A model generated the notes under the pieces. It was not told the DNA's origin, did no database searches, and was given only the letters and a program-made list of their open reading frames with translations. Below, one piece after another: positions 1-8,727 of a stretch of 64,000 nt of DNA. Within the stretch, counting starts at the first letter, position 1, and the number at the start of each line of letters is the position of its first letter. Origin of the DNA: Telmatobacter sp. DSM 110680 (GTDB taxonomy: Bacteria > Acidobacteriota > Terriglobia > Terriglobales > Acidobacteriaceae); the NCBI RefSeq assembly GCF_039994875.1, contig NZ_CP121196.1, forward strand, positions 2,542,001 through 2,606,000, given 5' to 3'. A program made the position numbers and the translations under genes.

Positions 1-2664
1 ATGTTCAAGCGCAAACGTTCCGCCGAAGACTTTGCCGAAGAGATCAAGGCCCATCTCGAACTCGAAGCCGATGATCTGCGAGGCGAAGGGCTAAGTGAGG
101 AAGAATCCCAGCGCCGCGCCCGTGTCGAATTCGGCAGCCAGGTCGCAGCGCAAGAGAGCTTTCATCGCAGGGGCCGCTGGCAGGCTCTCGACAACTTAGC
201 TCGCGATCTACGCTTCAGCCTGCGCTCGCTCTTGAAGAGCCCGGGCTTTGCGTTCACAGCCATACTAACCGTGGCGCTCGGCGTAGGCGCCAACACTGCG
301 GTCTTCAGCGTTATGAACGCTGTATTGCTTAAGTCGCTGCCCGTCGCGGATCCGCAGACACTCGTCTATCTCAGGACGTCGGACCAGCCGCGCGGAACGG
401 GCACCGTCGACACCAACGAGACGATGTCCTATCCCGTCTATGACACCTTGCGCAAGCAAACTAGCGCCTTCTCATCGCTCATCGCCTATGTGCCTCTCTC
501 CGGCAGCAAAGTCGCTGTTCGCGTTGGCTCGCAACCGGAAGAAGCCGAAGGCGACATGGTGAGCGGCGCCTTCTTCTCCGGCCTCGGTGTAAACCTGCCT
601 CTCGGTCGCGGCTTCACCGCCGAGGATGAAGCCAATCACGCTCCGCTCTCTGTCATAAGCTACAACTACTGGACGCGTCGCTTTGCGCGCAGCCCCGGCG
701 TTCTCGGTCAAACTCTTTTCGTCAACGGTGTGCCTACAACGATCATCGGCGTCTCCGCCCAGGGATTCGAGGGTCTGGAGCCCGGCGGCTCGACAGACTT
801 CTGGATTCCATTGCAGAACAGGCGCGAACTCAACGCCTGGGGCAATCCTCTCGATGACGGCAAACTTTACATCGAAAATCCAAAATGGTGGTGCCTTCGT
901 CTTATTGCGCGCCTCGCACCCGGCGTCAGCAAAACTCAGGCAATCGCGCAACTACAGGCAGTATTCCGGTCTGCTTCCCGCATCGGGCTGGGCTCGCCGA
1001 TGCAAGGCGAGAAGCCGCTCACACTGAGCTTCACTGATGCCAAAAATTTCCCGGGCTATGACCAGATGTACGGTAATCCGCTGCGCATTCTCATGGCGAT
1101 GGTCGGTCTCGTGCTGCTTATTGCTCTGGCCAACGTGGCCATGCTGCTCGCAGCCAGAAACGCAGCGCGCCAGCGCGAGTTCTCAGTTCGCCAGGCGCTC
1201 GGTGCCGGACGCGGCGAACTGTTTCGTCAATTGTTAACCGAGAGCCTCATCCTTGTTACCGCCGGGGGCGCGCTCGCATGGGCTTTCGCCATGATGGCCG
1301 CGCGACTGCTCGCCAACTGGGCGCAGATCGAATCCAGCCTCGCTCCCGACCGCACAGTTCTGCTCTTCACCATGGGCGTTCTTGTTGTCGCCGCCGTGCT
1401 CTTCGGCTTAGCTCCCATGCGCGTCGCTCTCGCCGGACGCGCGGAGCTTGCCATCCGAACCTCAGCAGCAACCTCCAACACCAACGCCGGTAAGTCGCGC
1501 ACCGGCAAAATCATCGTCGCTCTGCAGATGGCCATGTGCGTTGTGCTTCTTGTCGGCGCCGGCCTTCTCATTCGCACCCTGCGCAATCTTGAGAACACAC
1601 CCCTTGGCATGCGCGTCGACGGCCTCGTCGTCTTCGGCGTCAATCCAGACATACCGTCTCTCGCCGCAGGCAGGACGTTTTATCGCGATCTGATTTCGAA
1701 GTTGCGAATCTTGCCCGGCGTCGAGTCGGTGACGGTTATGGAAGAGCGGCTTGGGTCCGGCTGGTCCGACAACAGCGCCATGATGGTCGATGGACGACTG
1801 CCCGATGTCCCCAACGGCGGCGACCGCACCGTGCGCAGCAACGTGGCGGGTCCTGACTTCTTCACGACCCTCGGCATACCCGTTCTCGAAGGCCGCGATT
1901 TCGCTGACTCCGACACGGTGAACTCTCCGCCCGTGGGCATCATCAACGAAGAATTTGCAAAGCGGTTTCTGGCCGGTCAGAATCCACTCGGCCACCACAT
2001 CGGCACAGATGACGGGCGCTACACCATGACTGTGATCGGCGTCGTCAAAGATCACAAGTACCGCAGCATCGACGAAACGCCCATTCCCATGGCCTGGTAT
2101 ATGTCCGCGCAGATTCCCATGGTCGGCCCGATGAGCGTGGAAATGCGCGTCAAGGGCGCCCCGCTTGCCATCCTCCCCACCGCGCAGAAAGTCGTGCAGC
2201 AACTGGATCCGAACCTGCCGCTGATCAAGCCGATGACGCAGCGCGACCAATTCAACACCACCATTTCCAGCCAGCTCATGTTCGCGCGCCTGGCTGAATT
2301 CTTTGGCCTGCTCGCCGTCGTCCTCGTCGCCACCGGCCTTTACGGAACCCTGTCGTATCGCGTCAATCGCCGCACTGCGGAGATTGGCGTGCGCATGGCC
2401 ATGGGTGCCGGCCGCGGCCAGGTTGTGTGGATGATTCTGCGCGACAGCCTTACCCTCACCGCCATCGGCATCGTTGCAGGCATTCCCCTCGCCATGTTCG
2501 TCGGACGCGCTCTCATGTCTTCACTCTATGGCGTCAAGCCGCTCGATTCGGTCACCTACATGCTGGCCGTCGTCGGAGTTACACTCGTCGCGCTGCTCGC
2601 CAGCGCAGTGCCCGCAAGCCGCGCTGCCAGCGTCGATCCACTCAGAGCCCTGCGCACGGACTAG
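1..2664 (+). CDS. ADOP-type ABC transporter permease (MacB/FtsX family)
   Basis: Inner-membrane permease of 887 residues with the acidobacterial duplicated-orphan-permease layout. Residues 1-60 form the soluble permease prefix domain (EEIKAHLELEADDL, then RARVEFG). A first membrane helix follows at about 81-105, then a MacB-like periplasmic domain to about 330 and an FtsX helix bundle at about 360-530. A second periplasmic domain and a second FtsX bundle (about 761-885) end the protein. The repeated signature AGRGEL / AGRGQV after each helix set marks the duplication. No ATPase gene is adjacent. The family is linked to efflux or lipoprotein/peptide transport, but the substrate is unknown. The first base of the window is the A of the ATG; the prefix domain looks complete, so this is probably the true start, though an upstream extension cannot be excluded. 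Confidence 0.88.
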   Translation: MFKRKRSAEDFAEEIKAHLELEADDLRGEGLSEEESQRRARVEFGSQVAAQESFHRRGRWQALDNLARDLRFSLRSLLKSPGFAFTAILTVALGVGANTAVFSVMNAVLLKSLPVADPQTLVYLRTSDQPRGTGTVDTNETMSYPVYDTLRKQTSAFSSLIAYVPLSGSKVAVRVGSQPEEAEGDMVSGAFFSGLGVNLPLGRGFTAEDEANHAPLSVISYNYWTRRFARSPGVLGQTLFVNGVPTTIIGVSAQGFEGLEPGGSTDFWIPLQNRRELNAWGNPLDDGKLYIENPKWWCLRLIARLAPGVSKTQAIAQLQAVFRSASRIGLGSPMQGEKPLTLSFTDAKNFPGYDQMYGNPLRILMAMVGLVLLIALANVAMLLAARNAARQREFSVRQALGAGRGELFRQLLTESLILVTAGGALAWAFAMMAARLLANWAQIESSLAPDRTVLLFTMGVLVVAAVLFGLAPMRVALAGRAELAIRTSAATSNTNAGKSRTGKIIVALQMAMCVVLLVGAGLLIRTLRNLENTPLGMRVDGLVVFGVNPDIPSLAAGRTFYRDLISKLRILPGVESVTVMEERLGSGWSDNSAMMVDGRLPDVPNGGDRTVRSNVAGPDFFTTLGIPVLEGRDFADSDTVNSPPVGIINEEFAKRFLAGQNPLGHHIGTDDGRYTMTVIGVVKDHKYRSIDETPIPMAWYMSAQIPMVGPMSVEMRVKGAPLAILPTAQKVVQQLDPNLPLIKPMTQRDQFNTTISSQLMFARLAEFFGLLAVVLVATGLYGTLSYRVNRRTAEIGVRMAMGAGRGQVVWMILRDSLTLTAIGIVAGIPLAMFVGRALMSSLYGVKPLDSVTYMLAVVGVTLVALLASAVPASRAASVDPLRALRTD

Positions 2665-2667
2665 CCG

Positions 2668-3348
2668 TCAACCCAGCGGCTCCTGCCGGTAAAGTTCAGA
2701 TGTATGCCGCGCGGCAATCATTATCGCCATGCCGAACATGACCGCGGCGGCGATCGTTCCGCCCAGGTCGAATAACAAATAGCGATGTCCCATCACCGTC
2801 GCGTACCGGTCGCGCAGCAGCGCCAGGTTTCCAATGATCAGCAGAATCCGAATTTCCGTAGGCCCAAAAATTCCCTGCGACATTTGAAAACACGAAAGCG
2901 TGTACGTGGCAAGGTAGCTCTCCGCCGACAACAGCAGAAACCCGATTAACATTGCCACCGCTACCCGCCAGTGCACTAATCCCGAAAATCCCAGCCCGCC
3001 CATCAGCGCTGTGGCCCCAAAAATATCCACCATGTGATCGACGTAAAACCCATAACGCGGCCGTTGCTGATTGCGCACGCGCGCCAGCGTGCCATCCATG
3101 CTGTCGCCAAACCAGTTGAGAATCAGGCATGCGATTACCCCGAGCAGTCCCAGCTCGTTGTAACGTGAAAGTCCGTAGAAAACTCCCGCACCAACCTGCG
3201 CCAGCAACCCCAACGCCGTAAGCCGGTCCGAGGTAACCCACGCAGGCGCACGTTCAGCCATCCAAGTAAGAGCTTTCTTTTCCATGTCGGCAGTAAGCGA
3301 ACGGTTGATGCGCCGGGCGGATGCAAACGTCGTAGTTGTCGCGTTCAT
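2668..3348 (-). CDS. CDP-alcohol phosphatidyltransferase family membrane protein
   Basis: Integral membrane enzyme of 226 residues. The family transfers a phosphatidyl group from a CDP-activated lipid to an alcohol, as in phospholipid head-group synthesis. The catalytic signature is intact: D82-x2-D85-G86-x2-A89-R90-x9-G100-x3-D104-x3-D108 (read as DSMDGTLAR then GFYVDHMVD), with several hydrophobic helices around it. A longer frame begins at a TTG at 3366, but the ATG at 3348 has AGAGGA about seven bases upstream and is preferred. The unknown gene upstream stops 18 bases before this start, so the two are likely co-transcribed. The 3' end converges on the permease gene with a three-base gap. 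The alcohol acceptor cannot be told from sequence. Confidence 0.85.
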   Translation of the reverse strand: MNATTTTFASARRINRSLTADMEKKALTWMAERAPAWVTSDRLTALGLLAQVGAGVFYGLSRYNELGLLGVIACLILNWFGDSMDGTLARVRNQQRPRYGFYVDHMVDIFGATALMGGLGFSGLVHWRVAVAMLIGFLLLSAESYLATYTLSCFQMSQGIFGPTEIRILLIIGNLALLRDRYATVMGHRYLLFDLGGTIAAAVMFGMAIMIAARHTSELYRQEPLG

Positions 3349-3366
3349 CAGCGTCCTCTTTCTCAA

Positions 3367-4197
3367 TTACTTCTTCAGCGCGTTCGACGCCGCACGCAGG
3401 GTAAACTCCAGCGATTCGCGCGGCACGCTCTCTACATACGGCCGTACCGCCCATCCCAGCCCCGTCGGTATGGCGCGCGTCAGCGAGATCGACTCAACCT
3501 GCATGTACAAGCCGCCATCGCGCCCTTCGTAACTCCAGTAGGTATTCATGCGCCACAGAAACCCGTGATCCTCGCTCTCGCTCAGCGCGTGTTCCTTCTC
3601 AGTGCCCGGTGCATCGATCTCTGTGATCTTTGTGCTCCGCGAAATGCTGAATCCGTGCTGGGCATCGAGTCGTCCAAATTGAACGTCGTAGGTTGGGTCC
3701 ATCACCACCGTAATCACATGGTGCTGGCGCACGCGCATCGTAGCTGTAAAATGGTTTGCATCTTTTTCCGGTATCAGAATGCTTGCCCTCACCACCTGTG
3801 GCGCAAAGGTTCGCGGGTAGCCATTGAAATTCTTCAGTAGCCTTTCAAAGTCGGCGGCCCTCACTCCCGGCACAAACGCTGTGCCCCGCCAATGATGAAG
3901 GAGCGCCCCTGGCAGTTCTGCCTCCTTGCCACGTGTAAGCTGCTCGATGATCACTTTCCCTTGCCGCAGCCGGGTATCATTCTCAGAATTCGTGCCCACA
4001 GATACAAGAAACCCATCGGGCCTCTGGTGCTGCTCTTTCAACCGTGACTCCACCTTCCCGGCGTACGCATTGAATGCGCTGACCGCTGCCGACGGCGCTT
4101 CGCACCACCCTGACAGCCAGGCCACCATCAGAAGCATGGAAGCGAGAACGCGCCCGCCGTTCAAGACCCTTCGTCCAGCTGAAATGCTTTCCGTCAT
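3367..4197 (-). CDS. exported protein of unknown function, possibly SRPBCC/START-like
   Basis: About 276 residues with an N-terminal hydrophobic segment (VLASMLLMVAWLSGWCEAPSA) that reads as a signal peptide or membrane anchor. No family is recognised with certainty. The body alternates charged and aromatic strands, and the end (GLGWAVRPYVESVPRESLEF) is reminiscent of SRPBCC/START-like lipid-binding folds; that is inference. It lies just upstream of the phosphatidyltransferase on the same strand, 18 bases apart, which fits a lipid-related role. The ATG at 4197 is chosen over a GTG at 4248 because the signal peptide then sits closer to the N-terminus; neither has a strong Shine-Dalgarno site. 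It is divergent from the winged-helix regulator, with about 170 bases between them. Confidence 0.6.
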   Translation of the reverse strand: MTESISAGRRVLNGGRVLASMLLMVAWLSGWCEAPSAAVSAFNAYAGKVESRLKEQHQRPDGFLVSVGTNSENDTRLRQGKVIIEQLTRGKEAELPGALLHHWRGTAFVPGVRAADFERLLKNFNGYPRTFAPQVVRASILIPEKDANHFTATMRVRQHHVITVVMDPTYDVQFGRLDAQHGFSISRSTKITEIDAPGTEKEHALSESEDHGFLWRMNTYWSYEGRDGGLYMQVESISLTRAIPTGLGWAVRPYVESVPRESLEFTLRAASNALKK

Positions 4198-4365
4198 GAG
4201 TCCGACTTTCCCAAATCTCCGTCTGTTAATCAATGCTCCCCACCTCACCTACATCACGAATGAACCTCACCGTCCAAGTTGCTGAAAAAATGTGTCTTCC
4301 GCGGAGTTATCCCACGACGGGCGAAGACGAGAAACGCCCACTGTCAATTAGACTAGGCAAAAGAG

Positions 4366-5265
4366 ATGACAGACACCGGCCCAGTGCGGCGCTATCGTTT
4401 CGGAACCTTCGAGGCGGACGCGGTTACCGGGGAATTGCGTCGCCAGGGAATCCGCATCAAACTCAACGCCCAGCCCTTCCAGGTTCTCCTGATGCTGCTT
4501 GAGCGGCCCGGCGAAGTCCTCACCCGGGAGGAGATCGCCCGTGCTCTCTGGTCTGATGGCACCTTTGTTGATTACGACCACGGAGTCAATTCGGCCGTGA
4601 ATCGCATTCGCGATGCTCTTGGCGACACTGCTGGCAGCCCGCGATATGTGGAGACACTCGCGCGGCGGGGATACCGATTTGTAGCTCCTGTTGAATCGCT
4701 TGCCCAAGAGGCAGATAGTTCGCTTTCCTCGGCGCCGCGCAATGTGGAAAAAGAATTCGAGGAAACAGAACCGGGAGACCTGCAATCTTCGATTGGCAAC
4801 GGCATACTGGCCTCCCCGGAAGAACTACCCAGGACTTCGCACAAAGTGGTGCAGGCGCTCTTCCTTCTGCTGCAGTTCATGTATCTGGGTTTTTATGTCG
4901 GAGCGCTCACCAATCTGGCGGAGATTGAGGATCTAATCTCACCATTACCACGCGCGACGCTGATTCTCTACGGCTTGATCGGGACTGCGGCTATTTTGAT
5001 TCCGGTCCGCGCCTTCGTTTTTTGCTCGGCGCTGTTTCGCGCCCCCGGCGTGCAGCGCAAATTCCTAAAGATGTGGCCTGGATTGCTGATTGCTGACGTA
5101 GCGTGGGCGCTGTCGCCATTTCTGTTGATGCATCACATTAACGCCGGGCTTGCGCTGGCATGCATGGCCCTGCTGGTTTATGCGCCATTTGCGCAGCGCT
5201 CCCTCATGCTTATGGGCGCTGGTCGGAAGAAGATCGACCCCTCTGGCAAACCTGCTGAGTCGTGA
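4366..5265 (+). CDS. membrane-anchored winged-helix transcriptional regulator (CadC/ToxR-like)
   Basis: A 299-residue protein. Residues 8-105 form an OmpR/PhoB-type winged helix (YRFGTFEADAVTGELRRQG ... FQVLLMLLERPGEVLTREE ... VNRIRDALGD ... VETLARRGYRF). A linker of about 50 acidic or polar residues leads to four hydrophobic segments between about 160 and 285. There is no receiver domain, so it is not a two-component response regulator; CadC/ToxR-type membrane regulators bind DNA in the cytoplasm while held in the membrane. Acidobacterial genomes hold many such proteins, often with TPR or WD40 C-termini; here the C-terminus is only a helix bundle. It converges on two tandem zinc-ribbon membrane proteins, 13 bases from the nearer one. 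The signal sensed is unknown. Confidence 0.8.
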   Translation: MTDTGPVRRYRFGTFEADAVTGELRRQGIRIKLNAQPFQVLLMLLERPGEVLTREEIARALWSDGTFVDYDHGVNSAVNRIRDALGDTAGSPRYVETLARRGYRFVAPVESLAQEADSSLSSAPRNVEKEFEETEPGDLQSSIGNGILASPEELPRTSHKVVQALFLLLQFMYLGFYVGALTNLAEIEDLISPLPRATLILYGLIGTAAILIPVRAFVFCSALFRAPGVQRKFLKMWPGLLIADVAWALSPFLLMHHINAGLALACMALLVYAPFAQRSLMLMGAGRKKIDPSGKPAES

Positions 5266-5278
5266 AGTTCCGCGACGC

Positions 5279-5800
5279 TCAGAGCTGATCGTATAGCGTT
5301 GTGTTTCGGTACCCTAGCAGCGTCACCAATGTCCAGATCGCAAGCGCGGTTCCAAACGGAATTTTCAGAAGGCTAAGGAAAGCCGCCACGATCGCGACAA
5401 CGCGGCCCCATGGTGCTCGTTCCATCAGCCCCCAGCCGGCCGCGAAAGCCAAGCCTGAACGCAAAATCACCATGATCCAGGCAAAGTGCAGAATGGCCGA
5501 TCCAAATCCCGGTCCAAGAGGAAAATTGCCGTGCGGCCACGGTCCGCGCATCCAGAATCCGTTGCCATTCAGGAATGAATTGGCGAATGCCAGGCCCACG
5601 ATCCCTAACAACAGCGAAAGTCCACCATAGATGAACCAGACCGTACTTAGCGCTCGAACGCGATTCGCGTAAGTGGCCACCTCGAAGGCGAGGTTCGGCA
5701 CGAGGGGAGGAGGTGCTGTTGTTGCCGCTGCTGGGCGACCGCATTGAGGACAAACTGGTTGCCCCTGTGCAAGAGCCTGACCACATCCGCTGCAGAACAT
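5279..5800 (-). CDS. zinc-ribbon membrane protein (copy 1)
   Basis: A 173-residue protein with an N-terminal zinc ribbon, C-x2-C-x13-C-x2-C (CSGC at 3-6, CPQC at 17-20), a proline-rich linker, and three or four hydrophobic helices between about 50 and 165. It is clearly paralogous to the next gene: same ribbon-linker-helix plan, and a matching core around RSGLAFAAGWGLMERAPWGRVV against RVAFAVASGWGLSRLTDWSRVV. The ATG at 5800 has a perfect AGGAGG six bases upstream. The ribbon is probably structural or a protein-interaction module. No enzymatic motif is visible and the function is unknown. Confidence 0.7.
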   Translation of the reverse strand: MFCSGCGQALAQGQPVCPQCGRPAAATTAPPPLVPNLAFEVATYANRVRALSTVWFIYGGLSLLLGIVGLAFANSFLNGNGFWMRGPWPHGNFPLGPGFGSAILHFAWIMVILRSGLAFAAGWGLMERAPWGRVVAIVAAFLSLLKIPFGTALAIWTLVTLLGYRNTTLYDQL

Positions 5801-5862
5801 CGTTTGCCTCCTTCGTGCTTAGGCGATTCTATTCCCCGTACTGATTCCAATACGGAGAGAAG

Positions 5863-6390
5863 TTATCGAATTCCAATGGCCATGCGGTTTACGCCAAGTC
5901 GGGAAAACAGATGACCGTGATGCTTCCCATGTAAGACACAGAATGTATAAATCGCCAATGCGAATCCAATCGGGAAGTCAAGAAATGCGAAACCCGCCGC
6001 GACTAAAGTCACAACCCTGCTCCAATCTGTCAGACGACTTAATCCCCATCCAGATGCAACCGCGAAGGCAACACGCAACGTAAGAAGGGTCCAGCCCATC
6101 CCGCCCACCAGCACCCAGTCCCAGAGATATGGATGTGGCCAGGGCTCCCAAGGCCCCACATGCATCGATATTCCAGTTTGAACAGCGAAAAGTCCCATTG
6201 CACCGAGCACCAGATTCAAACCTGCAAATAGATACCAGTAACGGCTGAGTCTTCGGATCGTAAGTTGATACTTGTTCAACTCCGCCGCTTCAGCTGGTTG
6301 CGTGTCCAAAAGGCTGGCAGTTGGATGCCCGCAACGCGAGCAGAAGCTCGTTCCCTGCGAATTCTCAGCACCACACTTGCTGCAGTACAT
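5863..6390 (-). CDS. zinc-ribbon membrane protein (copy 2, paralogue)
   Basis: A 175-residue protein with a zinc ribbon (CSKC at 3-6, CSRC at 17-20) followed by three or four membrane helices. It lies 62 bases upstream of copy 1 on the same strand and was most likely produced by tandem duplication followed by divergence. The ATG at 6390 has GGAGG five bases upstream. The region between ribbon and helices differs most (LDTQPAEAAELNKYQLTIRRL here, an alanine/proline linker in copy 1). Function unknown; two similar small membrane proteins beside a membrane-bound regulator suggest a shared envelope response, as inference only. Confidence 0.7.
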   Translation of the reverse strand: MYCSKCGAENSQGTSFCSRCGHPTASLLDTQPAEAAELNKYQLTIRRLSRYWYLFAGLNLVLGAMGLFAVQTGISMHVGPWEPWPHPYLWDWVLVGGMGWTLLTLRVAFAVASGWGLSRLTDWSRVVTLVAAGFAFLDFPIGFALAIYTFCVLHGKHHGHLFSRLGVNRMAIGIR

Positions 6391-6462
6391 AGGTGCCTCC
6401 CCGCCAGACCAGGAGGCTGCGAATAGAGGAGGACTGCTCTTAGCCGGTTGTCTGCGTGCCTC

Positions 6463-7644
6463 TTAGTCCGGCTGAGAATGACTACGCAGCGGGGCGCGCA
6501 TTCGTTCCCAACGCTCTTCATGCCGATCGTCGTGCAAGACCAGCCCGGAAACCCGTCCCTGAGGGTCGTGTTCCACCGCAATCCGAGTCAGGCTGCTGCC
6601 GTTTGGGTAAAACAGCACCGAATTCGACTCCGCTGCAAGTTCCGCAATCTCCCCGTAGTGGTTCTTCTGGTAGAGCAGTTCGCCCTGCCTAAACACCGTC
6701 ACAACCACCAGTCCCCGCTTGTCGACATACTCCCCGGCGAAGCTATCCAGTTGCGCCGGAGTGAGTTTCAGTGCTGGTGGATGAAGTGGAATGGAAACGC
6801 GCTCCGCGAAGGGAGCAGGCTCACGAGCATCCCGCCGATGCATCAAAAGCCATCGAGGCAACTCGGGCTCATTGAAGGCCCGCGTCCAGCAATCGTGTTT
6901 CAGACCTTGATACACCCAGAGCCGTACATGACCGCCAGCTGTTTTAAGCGCCGTATACATCAGTTCGTCTTGGCGAGGAGCAACTACATTATCTTCGGCG
7001 CCATGAAACAGCCACACAGGCGTGCGTTCCACTGCCTGCGCATATTCTCCGGGCAAGATCGAGGACTGCAGCCAGCGATCCGGCGCATAGCTCCAGAAGA
7101 TGCCCCCGGCGGCGATTGCTATCGACGCCCAGCGCTGTGGATGCTCTTTCGCAAGCTCCCATGCGCCGTAACCCCCCATCGAAAGTCCGGTAAGGTAAGT
7201 GCGCGCAGCATCGCCGTGGAACTCGGCAGTCTCCGCATCAAGCTCCGCCATGGCCATGGCGAGCATCTCCTTGTCGGTCCAGTAGCGATCCAGCGAACAC
7301 TGCGCCATCACCACGATGAATGGCCAGCGATCAGGATGATCGCGAATCGCCTCCGGTAGCCCGATCTGCGTTTGCCACATGCCTTCAGACCCGCGCTCGC
7401 CGCGCCCGTGCAGGAAAAGGATGACAGGCCATTGCTTGTGATCGTTCGGGCGCCACTCCTCGGGGACGTAAACCTGGTAGCGATAGTTGAATGGGCCGAC
7501 CTGGATGCGGCGATTCAGGAACCCTGTCTCCTGGGGAGGATGTTTGTGAAAGCCTCTCGGACCCTGCGCCGCGGGCAGCAATGTGGAAGCGAATCCCCAG
7601 GAAATGCAGAGGCAGGCCGCGAGCAATCTCAGGATGCGCTGCAT
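6463..7644 (-). CDS. secreted alpha/beta-hydrolase (esterase/PHB-depolymerase-like)
   Basis: A 393-residue protein with a signal peptide (LRLLAACLCISWGFASTLLPAAQG). The catalytic fold is clear: LFLHGRGERGSEG forms the oxyanion region, GLSMGGYGAW is the nucleophile elbow (GxSxG), VWLFHGAEDNVV carries the acid, and LKHDCW carries the likely catalytic histidine. This matches prolyl-oligopeptidase-like esterases and PHB-depolymerase-like enzymes. After about residue 280 comes a small extra domain (AQLDSFAGEYVDKRGLVVV ... RIAVEHDPQGRVSG), a beta-rich module like those appended to secreted hydrolases. The substrate is unknown. The gene is divergent from the Ser/Thr kinase, with a short inverted repeat between them. 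Confidence 0.82.
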   Translation of the reverse strand: MQRILRLLAACLCISWGFASTLLPAAQGPRGFHKHPPQETGFLNRRIQVGPFNYRYQVYVPEEWRPNDHKQWPVILFLHGRGERGSEGMWQTQIGLPEAIRDHPDRWPFIVVMAQCSLDRYWTDKEMLAMAMAELDAETAEFHGDAARTYLTGLSMGGYGAWELAKEHPQRWASIAIAAGGIFWSYAPDRWLQSSILPGEYAQAVERTPVWLFHGAEDNVVAPRQDELMYTALKTAGGHVRLWVYQGLKHDCWTRAFNEPELPRWLLMHRRDAREPAPFAERVSIPLHPPALKLTPAQLDSFAGEYVDKRGLVVVTVFRQGELLYQKNHYGEIAELAAESNSVLFYPNGSSLTRIAVEHDPQGRVSGLVLHDDRHEERWERMRAPLRSHSQPD

Positions 7645-7693
7645 AGGCTGGAAACATCATAGAGCCTTCAAGAGGGTTCCCGGCTTTGTCCTG

Positions 7694-7710
7694 CGTCAGA
7701 TTTCCTGACG
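7694..7710. promoter_or_regulatory. inverted repeat in divergent intergenic region
   Basis: CGTCAG and CTGACG form 6-bp perfect arms around a 5-nt spacer (ATTTC) between the divergent esterase and kinase genes. It may be a small operator or a hairpin near the kinase start. Arms this short occur by chance, so support is weak. Confidence 0.25.
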
Positions 7711-7764
7711 AATTCCTTGGGCTTCGGCGTGAAAGAATCAGAGGGACGAACCCGCATACTGCCG

Positions 7765-8727
7765 ATGACGACCTACGAAGCCGGAGATACCCTCGACCAC
7801 TACCGCATTGAAGCGGTCGTTGCCCATTCCGGTATGGCGGTTCTCTATCGCGCAACCGATATAGAGGCGGGCAGGCAGGTCGCCATCAAGGTTCCACTCG
7901 CGGAGATGGAGGCCGACCCGGTTCTTCTGGAACGGTTCAAGCGTGAGCAGGAGATCGGCATTACGCTCGATCATCCAGGCGTCGTTAAGACCTTTGCCGA
8001 CGAAGACCGAAGCCGCCTTTACATGGTTATCGAATGGGTTGACGGCCGCTTGCTGCGCACCATTTTGAACGAAGAGAAGAAACTCCCTACTGAACGGGCC
8101 GTGAAAATCACGCTCGGAATTTGTGATGCGCTTGATTACATGCATAAGCGCGGAATCGTCCATCGCGATTTGAAGCCGGAGAACGTGATGGTGTTCGATG
8201 ACGACGAAATCAAGCTCATCGATTTCGGCATCGCCATGAAAGAAGATGCGCGCCGTCTAACCTTCGTCAATGTCTCCTCGCTGCTTGGCACTCCGGACTA
8301 TATTTCTCCGGAGCAAGTAAAAGGCGGCCGGGGAGATCAGCGCAGCGATATCTACTCCGTGGGCATCATGCTCTACGAAATGCTTACGGGGACCGTACCT
8401 TTCGCAGGACCAAATCCACTCGCTGTCATGAATGCGCGTGTGCTGAACGACGTTAAGCCGCCTCGTGAATTGAATTCAGAAATTTCACCCGAACTGGAAG
8501 AGATTCTCTTTCGCGCCCTTGAGCGGGAGCCGCGCCATCGCTATGCCACCGCCAGCGAAATGATGTGGGATCTCGAACACCAGGAGCAGGTTGGCGTTGA
8601 ACCTCGCGGCGAACGTCCGGTAAAGGTGGCTGGACGCAAGATCAATCGCAAGGTGCTGCACTACGCCGCAATGGCCTTTGTCCCGCTTTTCCTCTTCGCC
8701 CTCATGTTGCTGCTGGCTAGAAGATAA
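7765..8727 (+). CDS. membrane-anchored Ser/Thr protein kinase (PknB-like, short)
   Basis: A Hanks-type kinase of about 320 residues with a single C-terminal membrane helix (YAAMAFVPLFLFALMLLLARR) and no extracellular sensor. Seen motifs are VAIKVP (ATP-binding lysine), an Asp/Glu-rich C-helix region, HRDLKPENV (catalytic loop), IDFGIA (DFG), LGTPDYISPEQ (activation segment) and DIYSVGIMLYEMLTG. The glycine-rich loop is unusual: VVAHSGMAVLYRA, where the family norm is GxGGMGxVY, so two of the usual glycines are missing. The ATG at 7765 is placed 12 residues before the kinase domain; an in-frame TTG at 7717 is possible and neither start has an ideal Shine-Dalgarno. The membrane helix at the extreme C-terminus leaves the kinase in the cytoplasm. 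Confidence 0.85.
   Translation: MTTYEAGDTLDHYRIEAVVAHSGMAVLYRATDIEAGRQVAIKVPLAEMEADPVLLERFKREQEIGITLDHPGVVKTFADEDRSRLYMVIEWVDGRLLRTILNEEKKLPTERAVKITLGICDALDYMHKRGIVHRDLKPENVMVFDDDEIKLIDFGIAMKEDARRLTFVNVSSLLGTPDYISPEQVKGGRGDQRSDIYSVGIMLYEMLTGTVPFAGPNPLAVMNARVLNDVKPPRELNSEISPELEEILFRALEREPRHRYATASEMMWDLEHQEQVGVEPRGERPVKVAGRKINRKVLHYAAMAFVPLFLFALMLLLARR

Noticed and set aside
1462..2250. 262-codon minus-strand frame inside the permease gene
   Set aside because: Antisense shadow of a high-GC gene; composition is His/Arg-rich without motifs.
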